A stretch of 64,000 nt of DNA. It comes from Paenibacillus sp. FJAT-26967 (GTDB lineage Bacteria > Bacillota > Bacilli > Paenibacillales > NBRC-103111). The stretch covers positions 1 to 64,000 of the forward strand of contig NZ_LMXH01000005.1 in the NCBI RefSeq assembly GCF_001541095.1, given 5' to 3'. The position numbers and the translations under genes are program-made. The notes beneath the pieces are model-generated. The model was not told the DNA's origin, did not search any database, and saw only the letters and a list, made by a program, of their open reading frames with translations. This document shows, piece by piece, positions 1-8,338 of this stretch. Numbering within the stretch: position 1 is the stretch's first letter; each line of letters opens with the position of its first letter.

Positions 1-59
1 GAGGTGGAAGCACAGCAATGTGTGGAGCTGACCAATACTAATCGGTCGAGGGCTTGACC
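1..59 (+). rRNA. 23S ribosomal RNA, 3' end (partial)
   Basis: The first bases match the conserved 3' terminus of bacterial 23S rRNA, including the stretch reading gaccaatactaatcggtcga. The gene begins outside the window. The 3' boundary is placed by analogy with Bacillus 23S, which ends in a closely similar sequence, so it may be off by a few bases. It is followed by a spacer of about 185 bases and a 5S gene, the normal order of a Bacillales rrn operon. Confidence 0.93.
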
Positions 60-245
60 TACAGGTCTTTACGCGAGTAGAGGCCAACATCTAAAGCATA
101 GTCTATGGCTGTGCACCACAAGATCTTTGGATGGATCTTAGTACATCTTTCGCTGCTAGTTTTCAGGGTACAACCCTGCTATGAGTAGTATGTCCGCAAG
201 GAGATGCTGCGATTTTCGAAGTCTCTAACACTTCGAAATATCCTG

Positions 246-362
246 TTTGGTGACGATGGCGGAAGGGAACCACGCGTACCCATCCCGAACACGACCGTTA
301 AGCCTTCCAGCGCCGATGGTACTTGGACCGCAGGGTCCTGGGAGAGTAGGACGTTGCCAAGC
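246..362 (+). rRNA. rrf: 5S ribosomal RNA
   Basis: A 117-base segment starts with tttggtgacgatggcg and ends with gttgccaagc, which pair to form helix I. It holds the conserved loop sequence cccatcccgaacacg. Length and ends are typical of Bacillales 5S rRNA. It lies between the 23S 3' end and the tRNA array, so all are probably cut from one rrn transcript. Confidence 0.95.
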
Positions 363-367
363 GTTAT

Positions 368-443
368 TCCCTGATAGCTCAGTTGGTAGAGCACTCGACT
401 GTTAATCGAGTTGTCACAGGTTCGAGTCCTGTTCGGGGAGCCA
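368..443 (+). tRNA. tRNA-Asn (GTT)
   Basis: Complete cloverleaf. The acceptor stem tccctga pairs with tcgggga, the anticodon loop is ctgttaa, and the 3' CCA is encoded. First gene of the tRNA array, five bases after the 5S gene. Confidence 0.95.
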
Positions 444-444
444 T

Positions 445-517
445 GCTTCCATAGCTCAGTAGGTAGAGTGCTTCCATGGTAAGGAAGAGGTCACCGGTTC
501 GAATCCGGTTGGAAGCT
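445..517 (+). tRNA. tRNA-Thr (GGT)
   Basis: Cloverleaf with acceptor gcttcca/tggaagc and anticodon loop atggtaa (GGT). The CCA end is not encoded directly after the discriminator base, so it must be added after transcription. Confidence 0.93.
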
Positions 518-525
518 TGCCAGAA

Positions 526-600
526 GGCCCGTTGGTCAAGGGGTTAAGACACCTCCCTTTCACGGAGGTAACAGGGGTTCGAATCCCCTACGGGTCACCA
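526..600 (+). tRNA. tRNA-Glu (TTC)
   Basis: Acceptor ggcccgt/acgggtc, anticodon loop with TTC inside the ctccc/ggag stem, encoded CCA. Confidence 0.94.
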
Positions 601-604
601 TAGT

Positions 605-680
605 GGAGGCTTAGCTCAGCTGGGAGAGCATCTGCCTTACAAGCAGAGGGTCGGCGGTTCGATCCCGTCAGCCTCCACCA
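605..680 (+). tRNA. tRNA-Val (TAC)
   Basis: Acceptor ggaggct/agcctcc, anticodon stem tctgc/gcaga with loop cttacaa (TAC), encoded CCA. Confidence 0.95.
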
Positions 681-685
681 TATAT

Positions 686-761
<76 letters not shown>

Positions 762-770
762 GATTTACCT

Positions 771-845
771 TGGGGATTAGCCAAGCGGTAAGGCAACGGA
801 CTTTGACTCCGTCATGCATAGGTTCAAATCCTATATCCCCAGCCA
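771..845 (+). tRNA. tRNA-Gln (TTG)
   Basis: Acceptor tggggat/atcccca, anticodon loop containing ttg between cggac and gtccg, encoded CCA. Confidence 0.94.
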
Positions 846-853
846 TTTGTTTT

Positions 854-929
854 GAGCCATTAGCTCAGTTGGTAGAGCACCTGACTTTTAATCAGGGTGT
901 CGAAGGTTCGAGTCCTTCATGGCTCACCA
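854..929 (+). tRNA. tRNA-Lys (TTT)
   Basis: Acceptor gagccat/atggctc, anticodon stem cctga/tcagg with loop cttttaa (TTT), encoded CCA. Confidence 0.95.
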
Positions 930-942
930 TTTTTACTTACAT

Positions 943-1023
943 GCGCGTGTGGCGGAATTGGCAGACGCACTAGACTTAGGATCTAGCGTCTTTGACGTGG
1001 GGGTTCAAGTCCCTCCACGCGCA
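943..1023 (+). tRNA. tRNA-Leu (TAG)
   Basis: Class II tRNA with a long variable arm (gcgtctttgacgt region). Acceptor gcgcgtg/cacgcgc, anticodon stem ctaga/tctag with loop cttagga (TAG). CCA is not encoded. Confidence 0.94.
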
Positions 1024-1086
1024 TATTAATTCCAAGTATTTCTAACACAAATAATACTTGCTAATTAATAAGAAGTATGATATAAT

Positions 1087-1161
1087 GCGGAAGTGGCTCA
1101 GCGGTAGAGCATCGCCTTGCCAAGGCGAGGGTCGCGGGTTCGATTCCCGTCTTCCGCTCCA
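1087..1161 (+). tRNA. tRNA-Gly (GCC)
   Basis: Acceptor gcggaag/cttccgc, anticodon stem tcgcc/ggcga with loop ttgccaa (GCC), encoded CCA. It follows an AT-rich gap of about 60 bases that ends in a TATAAT hexamer directly before the gene, so a promoter inside the array is possible. Confidence 0.95.
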
Positions 1162-1170
1162 ACTTCATAC

Positions 1171-1247
1171 GTGCCCTTAGCTCAGCTGGATAGAGCGTTT
1201 GACTACGAATCAAAAGGCCGGGAGTTCGAATCTCTCAGGGCACGCCA
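1171..1247 (+). tRNA. tRNA-Arg (ACG)
   Basis: Acceptor gtgccct/agggcac, anticodon stem tttga/tcaaa with loop ctacgaa (ACG), encoded CCA. The wobble A would need TadA deamination to inosine. Confidence 0.95.
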
Positions 1248-1257
1248 TATTTTTTGT

Positions 1258-1334
1258 CGGGACGTAGCTCAGCTTGGTAGAGCACCTGGTTTGGGACCAG
1301 GGGGTCGCATGTTCAAATCGTGTCGTCCCGACCA
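1258..1334 (+). tRNA. tRNA-Pro (TGG)
   Basis: Acceptor cgggacg/cgtcccg, anticodon stem cctgg/ccagg with loop tttggga (TGG), encoded CCA. Confidence 0.95.
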
Positions 1335-1341
1335 TATGTAT

Positions 1342-1415
1342 GCGGGTGTAGTTCAATGGTAGAACTCCAGCCTTCCAAGCTGGTAGCGTGGGTTCGATTC
1401 CCATCACCCGCTCCA
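1342..1415 (+). tRNA. tRNA-Gly (TCC)
   Basis: Acceptor gcgggtg/cacccgc, anticodon stem ccagc/gctgg with loop cttccaa (TCC), encoded CCA. Last gene of the array. Confidence 0.95.
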
Positions 1416-1428
1416 TACATACAAGTAC

Positions 1429-1452
1429 AGACCTCTAAGAGGTCTTTTTTTG
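1429..1452 (+). terminator. Rho-independent terminator of the rRNA/tRNA array
   Basis: A perfect 7-bp stem (agacctc / gaggtct) with a 3-base loop is followed by seven T residues, 13 bases after the last tRNA. It closes the rrn-tRNA transcript before ppc. Confidence 0.9.
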
Positions 1453-1537
1453 TTATATCCGATAGTTGACTTATTTAAATTGTCGAAGGATTCTGCACAT
1501 TTCCTTAAATTGCATGTGCTCTTTCTTTAAAAATAGC

Positions 1538-1543
1538 TATAAT
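1538..1543 (+). promoter_or_regulatory. Possible -10 element upstream of ppc
   Basis: A consensus TATAAT lies about 100 bases before the ppc start. The hexamer 17 bases upstream, tgtgct, is a poor -35, so this is tentative. An in-frame ATG at 1542 overlaps this element, which argues against using it as the translation start. Confidence 0.4.
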
Positions 1544-1646
1544 GCAACGCGTGAATGTGGTAAAATATTCTGCAATGAGTATCAATTTTGACGAATTAGG
1601 GTGTTTTTTGTTTCAGCGATTAACAGTAGAGAGAAGAGGCGAGGAC

Positions 1647-4433
1647 ATGTCGGATAACGAATCAATTGTTCAGAAAAATACAACGAACAACTTGCTTCGC
1701 AGGGATGTGCGATTTCTAGGGCATATACTTGGAGAAGTACTGGTCCATCAGGGTGGCAATGAACTTCTTGCCGTGGTAGAGAAGATCCGAGAACTGAGTA
1801 AGTCACTGAGAGCTCAATACGATCCTGCTATATATGCAGAAATCAAGGAAACAATAAATGGATTGCAACCTGAAATTCGACATCAGGTTATTCGTGCGTT
1901 TGCGATATATTTTCAGCTGGTCAATATTGCTGAGCAGAATCATCGGATCCGTCGTAAGCGTGATTATGAACGTTCTTCCGGGGAGACAGTACAGCCCGGT
2001 TCGATCGAAAGCATCGTACAGCGTCTTAAACAAAACGAAATTTCCTATCAGGAAGTGCAGGATATCCTTCAGGAAATTTCTCTTGAGCTGGTTATTACAG
2101 CACATCCGACGGAAGCAACCAGACGTGCTGTTCTGGACATTCATCAGCGTATATCCCAAGATGTTATCCTGCTTGATAACCCGACATTAACTTTCCGTGA
2201 GAGAGAAAACCTGCGGGAGAAGCTTTTGGCTGAAGTAATGACGCTTTGGCAGACGGATGAGCTTCGTAATCGTAAACCTACAGTTATCGATGAAGTGCAG
2301 AATGGGATGTATTATTTTGACGAAACTTTGTTCGATGTGCTTCCTGAGGTATATCAGGAGCTTGAGCGCTGTCTAGACAAATACTATCCGAATGAAACCT
2401 GGCATGTGCCTAGCTTCCTTAAATTCGGCTCATGGATCGGTGGAGACCGGGACGGTAACCCGTCCGTTACTTCTGATGTAACGTGGGAAACGCTTGAGCT
2501 GCACCGCGGGCTTGCTTTGAAGAAATACGAAGCCATTCTTGCAGATGTCATGAACCACTTGAGTTTCAGTAAGAATCTTGCCGAAATCAGTGAGGAGCTG
2601 CAGAACTCAATCGAAGTGGATAAGGAAGTATTCGGACCGCGTACTGAATTGTGGAGTAATAACGATGAGCCTTACCGTATCAAGCTCGCTTATATGATCG
2701 AAAGAGTGCGTAATACGGGGAATGCTCTTGCTGAATCTAATGAAAAGTATGCTTCTCCGGATGAGATGATCCAGGATTTATATATTATTGAAAGAAGCTT
2801 GCGGAGTCACTTCGCGGACTTTGCAGCGGATGCTTATATCAAAAAGCTCATTCGCCAGGTAGAGCTGTTCGGATTCCACTTGGCTACTCTCGATATTCGT
2901 CAACACAGCAGAGAGCATGAACTGGCGATGACAGAAGTCTTAAAGAGAACCAGCATCGTGGAAGATTACAGCCAGCTATCTGAGAAAGAGAAGATTGATC
3001 TGCTCAGCAAGCTACTTGACGAACCGCGTCCAATTACATCGCCTTATATGAAATATACGGAGTCGACTGAAGAGTGTCTCAATGTATATCGCAATATATA
3101 TAAAGCTCAGCAGGAATTCGGACGCAATTGTTTGCACAGCTATCTGATCAGTATGACTTGTGGTGCAAGTGATATGTTGGAGGTTATGGTATTTGCCAAG
3201 GAAGTGGGCCTTTACCGGAAAGAAGAAGATGGCACAGTCGTGAGCACCATTCAATCGGTTCCTCTGTTTGAGACGATTGATGACCTGCATGAAGCTCCTG
3301 AAATTATGAATACGCTGCTGAACATTCCAGCGTATCGTGCCAGCCTTAACCAGGCGGCTCCCATGCATGAAATTATGCTCGGCTACTCGGACAGCAACAA
3401 AGACGGCGGTGTGATTACAGCCAACTGGGAGCTGCGCGTAGCTCTGCGTGAGCTTACCGATATGGGGAATAAGAACGGAGTTAAGCTCAAGTTCTTCCAT
3501 GGACGTGGAGGTTCCTTAGGACGCGGAGGAATGCCTCTAAACCGCAGTATCCTGGCACAGCCAGTGGATACAATCGGCAGTGGAATTAAGATTACGGAGC
3601 AAGGAGAGGTATTATCCTCCCGTTATTCCTTGCAAGGTATTGCGTACCGCAGCCTGGAGCAGGCGACGTTCTCTCTGATCAAGGGTGCCGTGCTTGCCCG
3701 TAATCCCGAGCGTCCCGCTAAAGAGACGCAATGGGAAGCAATCATGAAGGATATTTCGGAAACTGCACAGAATAAGTATCAAGATCTTATTTTCCGTGAC
3801 AAAGACTTCATGACGTTCTTCAAGCAATCCACACCGCTTCCGGAAGTCGGAGAGCTCAATATCGGTTCCCGCCCTTCCAAACGTAACAACAGCGACCGAT
3901 TCGAAGATTTGCGCGCGATTCCATGGGTATTCGCATGGACACAGAGCCGTTATCTGCTTCCGGCTTGGTATGCCGCCGGTACAGCGCTCCAGACCTTCTA
4001 TCAGAACAAAGAAGAGAATATGGAAGTTCTGAAGGATATGTATGAGAACTGGTCATTCTTTAGATCCATGATCGATGGTCTTCAAATGGCCATAGCTAAG
4101 GCAGATCTGCTTATTGCGAAAGAATATGGCAGCTTGCTTAAAGAGAGTGATATCGCTAATCGTATCTACGAGCTGATCAGCACGGAGTACAACTTAACCT
4201 CCGAGCTGATTCTGCAAATTACGGGTCAGCAGGAAATTCTCGATAACGTACCTGTTATTCAGGAATCGATCCGTCTGCGCAATCCATACGTCGATCCGCT
4301 AAGTTATTTGCAGGTAGATCTGCTTAAAGAACTGCGCGCGATCCGTGAGACCGACCAGGATGATGCCTTCCTGCTTCGCGAAGTTCTTCTCACCATCAAT
4401 GGAATCGCTGCAGGCCTTCGCAATACAGGTTGA
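1647..4433 (+). CDS. ppc: Phosphoenolpyruvate carboxylase
   Basis: Cytosolic enzyme that carboxylates phosphoenolpyruvate to oxaloacetate, refilling the TCA cycle. The 928-residue product has the family landmarks in order: VITAHPTEATRR with the catalytic His at about residue 153, GGDRDGNP, GYSDSNKDGG, the glycine-rich FHGRGGSLGRGG loop, and a C-terminal LRNPYVDPLS segment. Length fits bacterial PEPC. The frame is open further upstream to an ATG at 1542, but 1647 is chosen because gaggcgagg sits just before it and the encoded MSDNES start gives the family length; the upstream ATG overlaps a -10 hexamer. A GC-rich hairpin follows the stop. It appears to be a single-gene unit between the tRNA array and sigW. 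Confidence 0.96.
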   Translation: MSDNESIVQKNTTNNLLRRDVRFLGHILGEVLVHQGGNELLAVVEKIRELSKSLRAQYDPAIYAEIKETINGLQPEIRHQVIRAFAIYFQLVNIAEQNHRIRRKRDYERSSGETVQPGSIESIVQRLKQNEISYQEVQDILQEISLELVITAHPTEATRRAVLDIHQRISQDVILLDNPTLTFRERENLREKLLAEVMTLWQTDELRNRKPTVIDEVQNGMYYFDETLFDVLPEVYQELERCLDKYYPNETWHVPSFLKFGSWIGGDRDGNPSVTSDVTWETLELHRGLALKKYEAILADVMNHLSFSKNLAEISEELQNSIEVDKEVFGPRTELWSNNDEPYRIKLAYMIERVRNTGNALAESNEKYASPDEMIQDLYIIERSLRSHFADFAADAYIKKLIRQVELFGFHLATLDIRQHSREHELAMTEVLKRTSIVEDYSQLSEKEKIDLLSKLLDEPRPITSPYMKYTESTEECLNVYRNIYKAQQEFGRNCLHSYLISMTCGASDMLEVMVFAKEVGLYRKEEDGTVVSTIQSVPLFETIDDLHEAPEIMNTLLNIPAYRASLNQAAPMHEIMLGYSDSNKDGGVITANWELRVALRELTDMGNKNGVKLKFFHGRGGSLGRGGMPLNRSILAQPVDTIGSGIKITEQGEVLSSRYSLQGIAYRSLEQATFSLIKGAVLARNPERPAKETQWEAIMKDISETAQNKYQDLIFRDKDFMTFFKQSTPLPEVGELNIGSRPSKRNNSDRFEDLRAIPWVFAWTQSRYLLPAWYAAGTALQTFYQNKEENMEVLKDMYENWSFFRSMIDGLQMAIAKADLLIAKEYGSLLKESDIANRIYELISTEYNLTSELILQITGQQEILDNVPVIQESIRLRNPYVDPLSYLQVDLLKELRAIRETDQDDAFLLREVLLTINGIAAGLRNTG

Positions 4434-4468
4434 TCGTCCACAACATGCATAGGCACTGGAACAACGAA

Positions 4469-4499
4469 GTCAAGCCGTCCTCCGGGCGGCTCGACTTTA
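4469..4499 (+). terminator. Hairpin after ppc (probable terminator)
   Basis: A 12-bp stem (gtcaagccgtcc / gggcggctcgac, with G-T wobbles) has a 3-base loop and is followed by a short, interrupted T tract. It lies between ppc and sigW. The weak T run makes complete termination uncertain. Confidence 0.5.
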
Positions 4500-4560
4500 C
4501 GTGTTTTACCGAACATTAGTGAAAAGAAGCCCGCATTTCCTAGGGTTGGAGGAGTTATCG

Positions 4561-5139
4561 TTGAATTTAGTAGAAACACGATTAGCCAAGCTTGCAAGGA
4601 ATGGGGATCGTGGTGCTTTTGAGGAACTGGTGAATTTATATAAAGACAAAATCTTTCACCTGGCCTACCGAATGCTCGGTAATAAGCAGGAAGCCGAAGA
4701 TGCGGTGCAGGATACTTTTCTGCGCGTGTACAACAACCTAGACCGGTATGATGAGAACCAGAAGTTTTCTACCTGGATTTTCAGAATCGGAACGAATTTA
4801 TGCATAGACCGGCTGCGCAAACGAAAACCAACTTATTCCCTCGACGCCGAAATGCCGGATAGCGACGGGAACGATTTTTATGCCATGCTTGCAAGCAAGG
4901 ACAACCTGCCAGTAGACCAGATCATCCTATCGGAAACGCAGCAGGTCATACGCCGAGCCATTGACACCCTACCGGAAAAATATAAGTCCGTCGTTATTCT
5001 CCGCTATCTGCACGACATGTCGCTGCAAGAAATAGGAGACGTACTGAAGATGCCGGTAACAACCGTCAAGACCCGCGTACACCGTGGACGGGAGTACTTG
5101 CGCAAAAAACTTGAGGCGGACGGAAATTTTTCTAAGTAG
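4561..5139 (+). CDS. sigW: ECF RNA polymerase sigma factor SigW
   Basis: Extracytoplasmic-function sigma factor that directs RNA polymerase to cell-envelope stress genes. The 192-residue product has region 2 (YRMLGNKQEAEDAVQDTFLR, then FSTWIFRIGTNLCIDRLRK) and region 4 (LPEKYKSVVILRYLHDMSLQEIG with helix-turn-helix VTTVKTRVHRGREYLRKKL). The start is a TTG eight bases after ggagg; this gives the N-terminus MNLVETRLAKLARNGDRGAF, which fits SigW proteins, whereas extending upstream adds unrelated residues. The next gene is a zinc-binding anti-sigma factor, followed by cdaA, cdaR, glmM and glmS, the same order as around sigW in Bacillus subtilis. No SigW-like promoter is visible upstream of the gene, but one lies just after it. 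Confidence 0.93.
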   Translation: MNLVETRLAKLARNGDRGAFEELVNLYKDKIFHLAYRMLGNKQEAEDAVQDTFLRVYNNLDRYDENQKFSTWIFRIGTNLCIDRLRKRKPTYSLDAEMPDSDGNDFYAMLASKDNLPVDQIILSETQQVIRRAIDTLPEKYKSVVILRYLHDMSLQEIGDVLKMPVTTVKTRVHRGREYLRKKLEADGNFSK

Positions 5140-5151
5140 TCCTCGATATTT

Positions 5152-5177
5152 TGAAACATCTTTGCCGGCCATACGTA
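5152..5177 (+). promoter_or_regulatory. SigW-type ECF promoter ahead of rsiW
   Basis: TGAAAC at 5152-5157 is followed, after exactly 16 bases, by CGTA at 5174-5177. This is the -35/-10 pattern and spacing of Bacillus ECF sigma-W promoters. It lies in the gap between the sigW stop and the rsiW start, so it would raise the anti-sigma factor independently of sigW. Confidence 0.72.
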
Positions 5178-5220
5178 TGGTATTACACTAATGGCAAAGA
5201 ACGAGAAAGGAGTGGCTCGG

Positions 5221-5820
5221 ATGAATTGCAAACAGGCCCTCCCTTTGATGCACGAATATTTGGATGGGGATTTGCAAGGGTCGGAGGCGCTGGATCTAAA
5301 GCAGCACCTTTTGACATGCCCGGAGTGTCATGCGATTTTCCGTCAGATGGAAACAACGGATGCACTAGTTCGGTCCATACCGGCTCCAGTCGCATCGAAT
5401 GATCTCACCGACCGTATTATGGGCTCTCTGCCTCCTGTTAAGAAACGCTCGCCTTGGATCCAGTGGGTGCGTAAGCATCCGGCCGTATCTGTCGCGGCAG
5501 TATTCCTTTTGACGATGGCAGGAAGCTTCGGGTCGATGTGGAACAACAACACGGAGTTGATGGTACGCGGCACGGACCTCGATAGGGTCATCATTCAAGG
5601 CGATAAAGTTATCGTGCCCAAAGGTGAGACGGTAAAAGGCAATCTAGTCGTTGAGAATGGGGAGCTAGTTGTCGAAGATAACGCTAACGTTGAAGGCAAC
5701 CTGGTGGTTATAGACGGAAATATGTATTTAGCTTCTACTGCTCATATCACGGGAGACAAGATCCGGATTGATCAGGCATTGAGCTGGCTGTGGTTTAAAA
5801 TAAACGAGATAGTGCACTGA
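5221..5820 (+). CDS. rsiW: Anti-sigma-W factor RsiW (zinc-finger, membrane-anchored)
   Basis: Membrane protein that holds SigW inactive until envelope stress triggers its proteolysis. The 199-residue product has an N-terminal ZAS zinc-finger (C3, and H29-x3-C33-x2-C36 in KQHLLTCPEC), one transmembrane segment at about residues 85-104, and an extracytoplasmic tail. The tail repeats a VxGNLVV-type pattern, resembling a short beta-helical stack like those of bactofilins; that reading is an inference. The ATG at 5221 follows aaaggag; an in-frame ATG at 5191 lies closer to the predicted ECF promoter start point and lacks a good ribosome site. A strong terminator follows, so sigW-rsiW is a unit separate from cdaA. 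Confidence 0.88.
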   Translation: MNCKQALPLMHEYLDGDLQGSEALDLKQHLLTCPECHAIFRQMETTDALVRSIPAPVASNDLTDRIMGSLPPVKKRSPWIQWVRKHPAVSVAAVFLLTMAGSFGSMWNNNTELMVRGTDLDRVIIQGDKVIVPKGETVKGNLVVENGELVVEDNANVEGNLVVIDGNMYLASTAHITGDKIRIDQALSWLWFKINEIVH

Positions 5821-5874
5821 GCGGCCGTCTCCTCCATTTCAATCAGTAGTGAAAGAATGAATTATTCACTCGAG

Positions 5875-5907
5875 GTCCTTTTTGGTAATTCCAAAAAGGA
5901 CTTTTTC
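5875..5907 (+). terminator. Rho-independent terminator after rsiW
   Basis: An 11-bp perfect stem (gtcctttttgg / ccaaaaaggac) with a 5-base loop is followed by tttttctc. Confidence 0.92.
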
Positions 5908-6034
5908 TCATTTTTTCCTGAAAATCGCTCCGATAGAAGAATTGCATGGAATGTGGTATTATCAAGGAATAGACAGATAAAGATAAGAAAGCGTAGAAGA
6001 TTCTGATTCGTTGCTTTGATTTGGGGGAACTACA

Positions 6035-6853
6035 GTGGAATTATTCTCAGATATTTCCATCACGGATATTATTGATATTTCGATTGTCAGTTACGTGGTA
6101 TACAAATTAATTATGCTGCTGCGCGGCACAAGAGCCATTCAGCTAATGAAGGGTATCTTCGTTGTTTTGGTTACGTGGGCCCTTAGTGTAGCATTTTCAT
6201 TGAATACCCTGCAGTGGATTATGAACCAGATGTTCACCGTAGGCTTGATCGCAATCATTATTATTTTCCAGCCGGAGCTCAGGAGAGCCTTGGAACAACT
6301 GGGACGTGGGCGTTTCTTCTCAAGAATGTCCTCCAGTGATGTGGATCATGACGTGAACATCCGAATTGGAGAAGTCATTAAAGCAATGAACTACTTGTCC
6401 CGGCGCAAGATCGGGGCTTTGATCGTTTTTGAAAAGGAAACGGGCCTTACGGATTACATTGAATCGGGGATTGCTGTGAATGGGCGGATCAGTTCGGAGC
6501 TGCTTATTAATATTTTCATTCCGAACACGCCTCTTCATGATGGTGCGGTCATTATTCGTAACAATCAGCTGATGGCTGCGGGTTGTTATTTGCCTCTGTC
6601 GGAGAATCCTTTTATCAGCAAAGAACTGGGTACCCGGCATAGAGCGGCCATTGGTATGAGCGAGGTATCGGATGCTATCTGTCTTATCGTGTCCGAGGAA
6701 ACAGGCCAAATCTCTTTGTCGCTCAACGGGCAAGTCGTACGTGACATTAAGGAAGAATCCTTGATTTCGAAACTGTTCGATGAACTCAGGCCGAAGGCGA
6801 AAGTCAGGCAGAACCCTTTGAAGAAATGGTGGGGGGGACGCAAACGTGGATAA
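6035..6853 (+). CDS. cdaA: Diadenylate cyclase CdaA
   Basis: Membrane-bound enzyme that joins two ATP into cyclic di-AMP, the essential second messenger for potassium and cell-wall homeostasis in Firmicutes. The 272 residues begin with about three transmembrane helices (to roughly residue 75) and continue with a DAC domain carrying LHDGAVII (Asp169 of the DGA motif) and GTRHRAAIG. GTG start at 6035, preceded by gggggaa. The stop overlaps the cdaR start by 8 bases, implying translational coupling. Gene order cdaA-cdaR-glmM matches the conserved Bacillales operon, in which CdaR and GlmM bind and tune CdaA. Confidence 0.95.
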   Translation: MELFSDISITDIIDISIVSYVVYKLIMLLRGTRAIQLMKGIFVVLVTWALSVAFSLNTLQWIMNQMFTVGLIAIIIIFQPELRRALEQLGRGRFFSRMSSSDVDHDVNIRIGEVIKAMNYLSRRKIGALIVFEKETGLTDYIESGIAVNGRISSELLINIFIPNTPLHDGAVIIRNNQLMAAGCYLPLSENPFISKELGTRHRAAIGMSEVSDAICLIVSEETGQISLSLNGQVVRDIKEESLISKLFDELRPKAKVRQNPLKKWWGGRKRG

Positions 6854-8195
6854 ATGGCTAAGGAACACTAACGTCGTAAGAGTAATTGCCATTATAATCG
6901 GAATCCTGCTCTGGGCGGTCGTCCGTATGGAGGGAAGTACGGTAACCAATACGGGCTCGTCGGGTATTAAGGAGCTGCCGATCAGCAACGTAGAGATTAC
7001 CGCTAAATACGATTCTGATCAGTATTATATCTCTTCCATTGAGCCAAGCCGGGTTCAAGTTATTTTGAAGGGAAAAGATTCAGCTCTTAAAAAAGTCAGC
7101 ACGAGTAACTATAAGGTTATTCTGGATTTAACAAAATCCTCCGGCAAGGGGGAATACGTTCTGCCGCTGGAAGCGGTCGGTTTCCCATCCTCACTCGAAG
7201 TGGAGATTGTTCCGCGGAATGTGAAGGTAGTTGTGGAAGAAATGGTGAAGAAGGAAGTGCCGGTCAAAATTAATGTAAAAGGTACTCCGGAATCGGGGTA
7301 CAAGCCCGGAGATCCTATTGCTAAGCCGAATAAAGTACACGTAACGGTCCCTGCGGGCAAAGAGGGAGAGGTATATTCGGTTCAAGGAGATATATCGGTA
7401 GAGAAGGCGGATTCTGCAGTATCCAAGCAGGTTAAGCTGAAGGTCTATAACAAAGAGGGAAGTGAGCTGAATTACAGCGTAAGTCCGGCCGTAGTGGATG
7501 TGGATGTGCCTGTAACCAGTCCTTTCAAAACCGTGCCGCTGCAGATTCAGCTGACAGGAACCCCTCCGGCTGGATACAGTATAGGATCCGTTAAACAGAA
7601 TCCGGATAAGATCATGGTCTATGGCCCGCAGAATATACTGGATAGCATGGAATTCTACTCGGCCGGTCCGATCAAAATCGACGGGCTCACGGCAACGAAA
7701 GAATTTACACTGGATATTCCTCTTCAAAAAGGGGTTACGCAGGTGGAGCCATCCAAAGTTCAGGTGACGGTAGAGATTGTACCTTCTACGAAGAAAGACT
7801 TCCCTGACATTCCGCTGAAAGTCGTCGGGCAGGCAGAGGGGACGGATGTGAAGTTCAGTTCTCCTGCGGAAGGGAGCATTACCCTCACGTTAGAAGGTGC
7901 GGCGCCGCAGATTGCCGCATTGAAGCCGGAAGATGTGCAGGCCATTGTGGATATAAGCAACTTGCCGCCGGGGACGCATGAGCTGCCGATTACGCTTAAT
8001 CTGCCCTCCTATATCAAAGACGGGGGAACAGCGGTAACGAAGGCTACTGTAGTTATTACAGCAAGCGGCAATCCGAAGGAGACGGCCAAACCGACGCCTA
8101 CTCCTGCTCCTACTCCTACTCCATCCCCGTCAGCATCGCCAGCTCCTGCAGAGCCAGGAACGGCCCGCCCGCCGGTGGAGAAAAAGGAACCGTAA
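6846..8195 (+). CDS. cdaR: CdaA regulatory protein CdaR (YbbR-domain)
   Basis: Extracytoplasmic, membrane-anchored partner that modulates CdaA activity. The 449-residue protein has one N-terminal transmembrane helix (VVRVIAIIIGILLWAVV), then about four YbbR repeats, recognisable from recurring segments such as PVKINVKGTPESGYKPG, PLQIQLTGTPPAGYSIG and IPLKVVGQAEGTDVKF. It ends in a Pro/Thr-rich tail (PTPTPAPTPTPSPS) that may thread into the cell wall. GTG start within the end of cdaA. The gap of 143 bases to glmM shows no clear terminator. Confidence 0.92.
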   Translation: MDKWLRNTNVVRVIAIIIGILLWAVVRMEGSTVTNTGSSGIKELPISNVEITAKYDSDQYYISSIEPSRVQVILKGKDSALKKVSTSNYKVILDLTKSSGKGEYVLPLEAVGFPSSLEVEIVPRNVKVVVEEMVKKEVPVKINVKGTPESGYKPGDPIAKPNKVHVTVPAGKEGEVYSVQGDISVEKADSAVSKQVKLKVYNKEGSELNYSVSPAVVDVDVPVTSPFKTVPLQIQLTGTPPAGYSIGSVKQNPDKIMVYGPQNILDSMEFYSAGPIKIDGLTATKEFTLDIPLQKGVTQVEPSKVQVTVEIVPSTKKDFPDIPLKVVGQAEGTDVKFSSPAEGSITLTLEGAAPQIAALKPEDVQAIVDISNLPPGTHELPITLNLPSYIKDGGTAVTKATVVITASGNPKETAKPTPTPAPTPTPSPSASPAPAEPGTARPPVEKKEP

Positions 8196-8338
8196 GCCTT
8201 AACCACTGAAAGTCAGCATGGAATCCGAATAGTTTAAAAGTCGCCGGTAATTAACCAACTAACGGATTTCTATGTATGGGATCGGTGCTTTGTATATGAA
8301 GATGGATGAAGCTTGTGATAAAAGGGGAGAAAAGAGAT

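Noticed and set aside
770-1416. Short open frames across the tRNA genes on both strands
   Set aside because: They read through tRNA sequence and are products of the repeated tRNA motifs.
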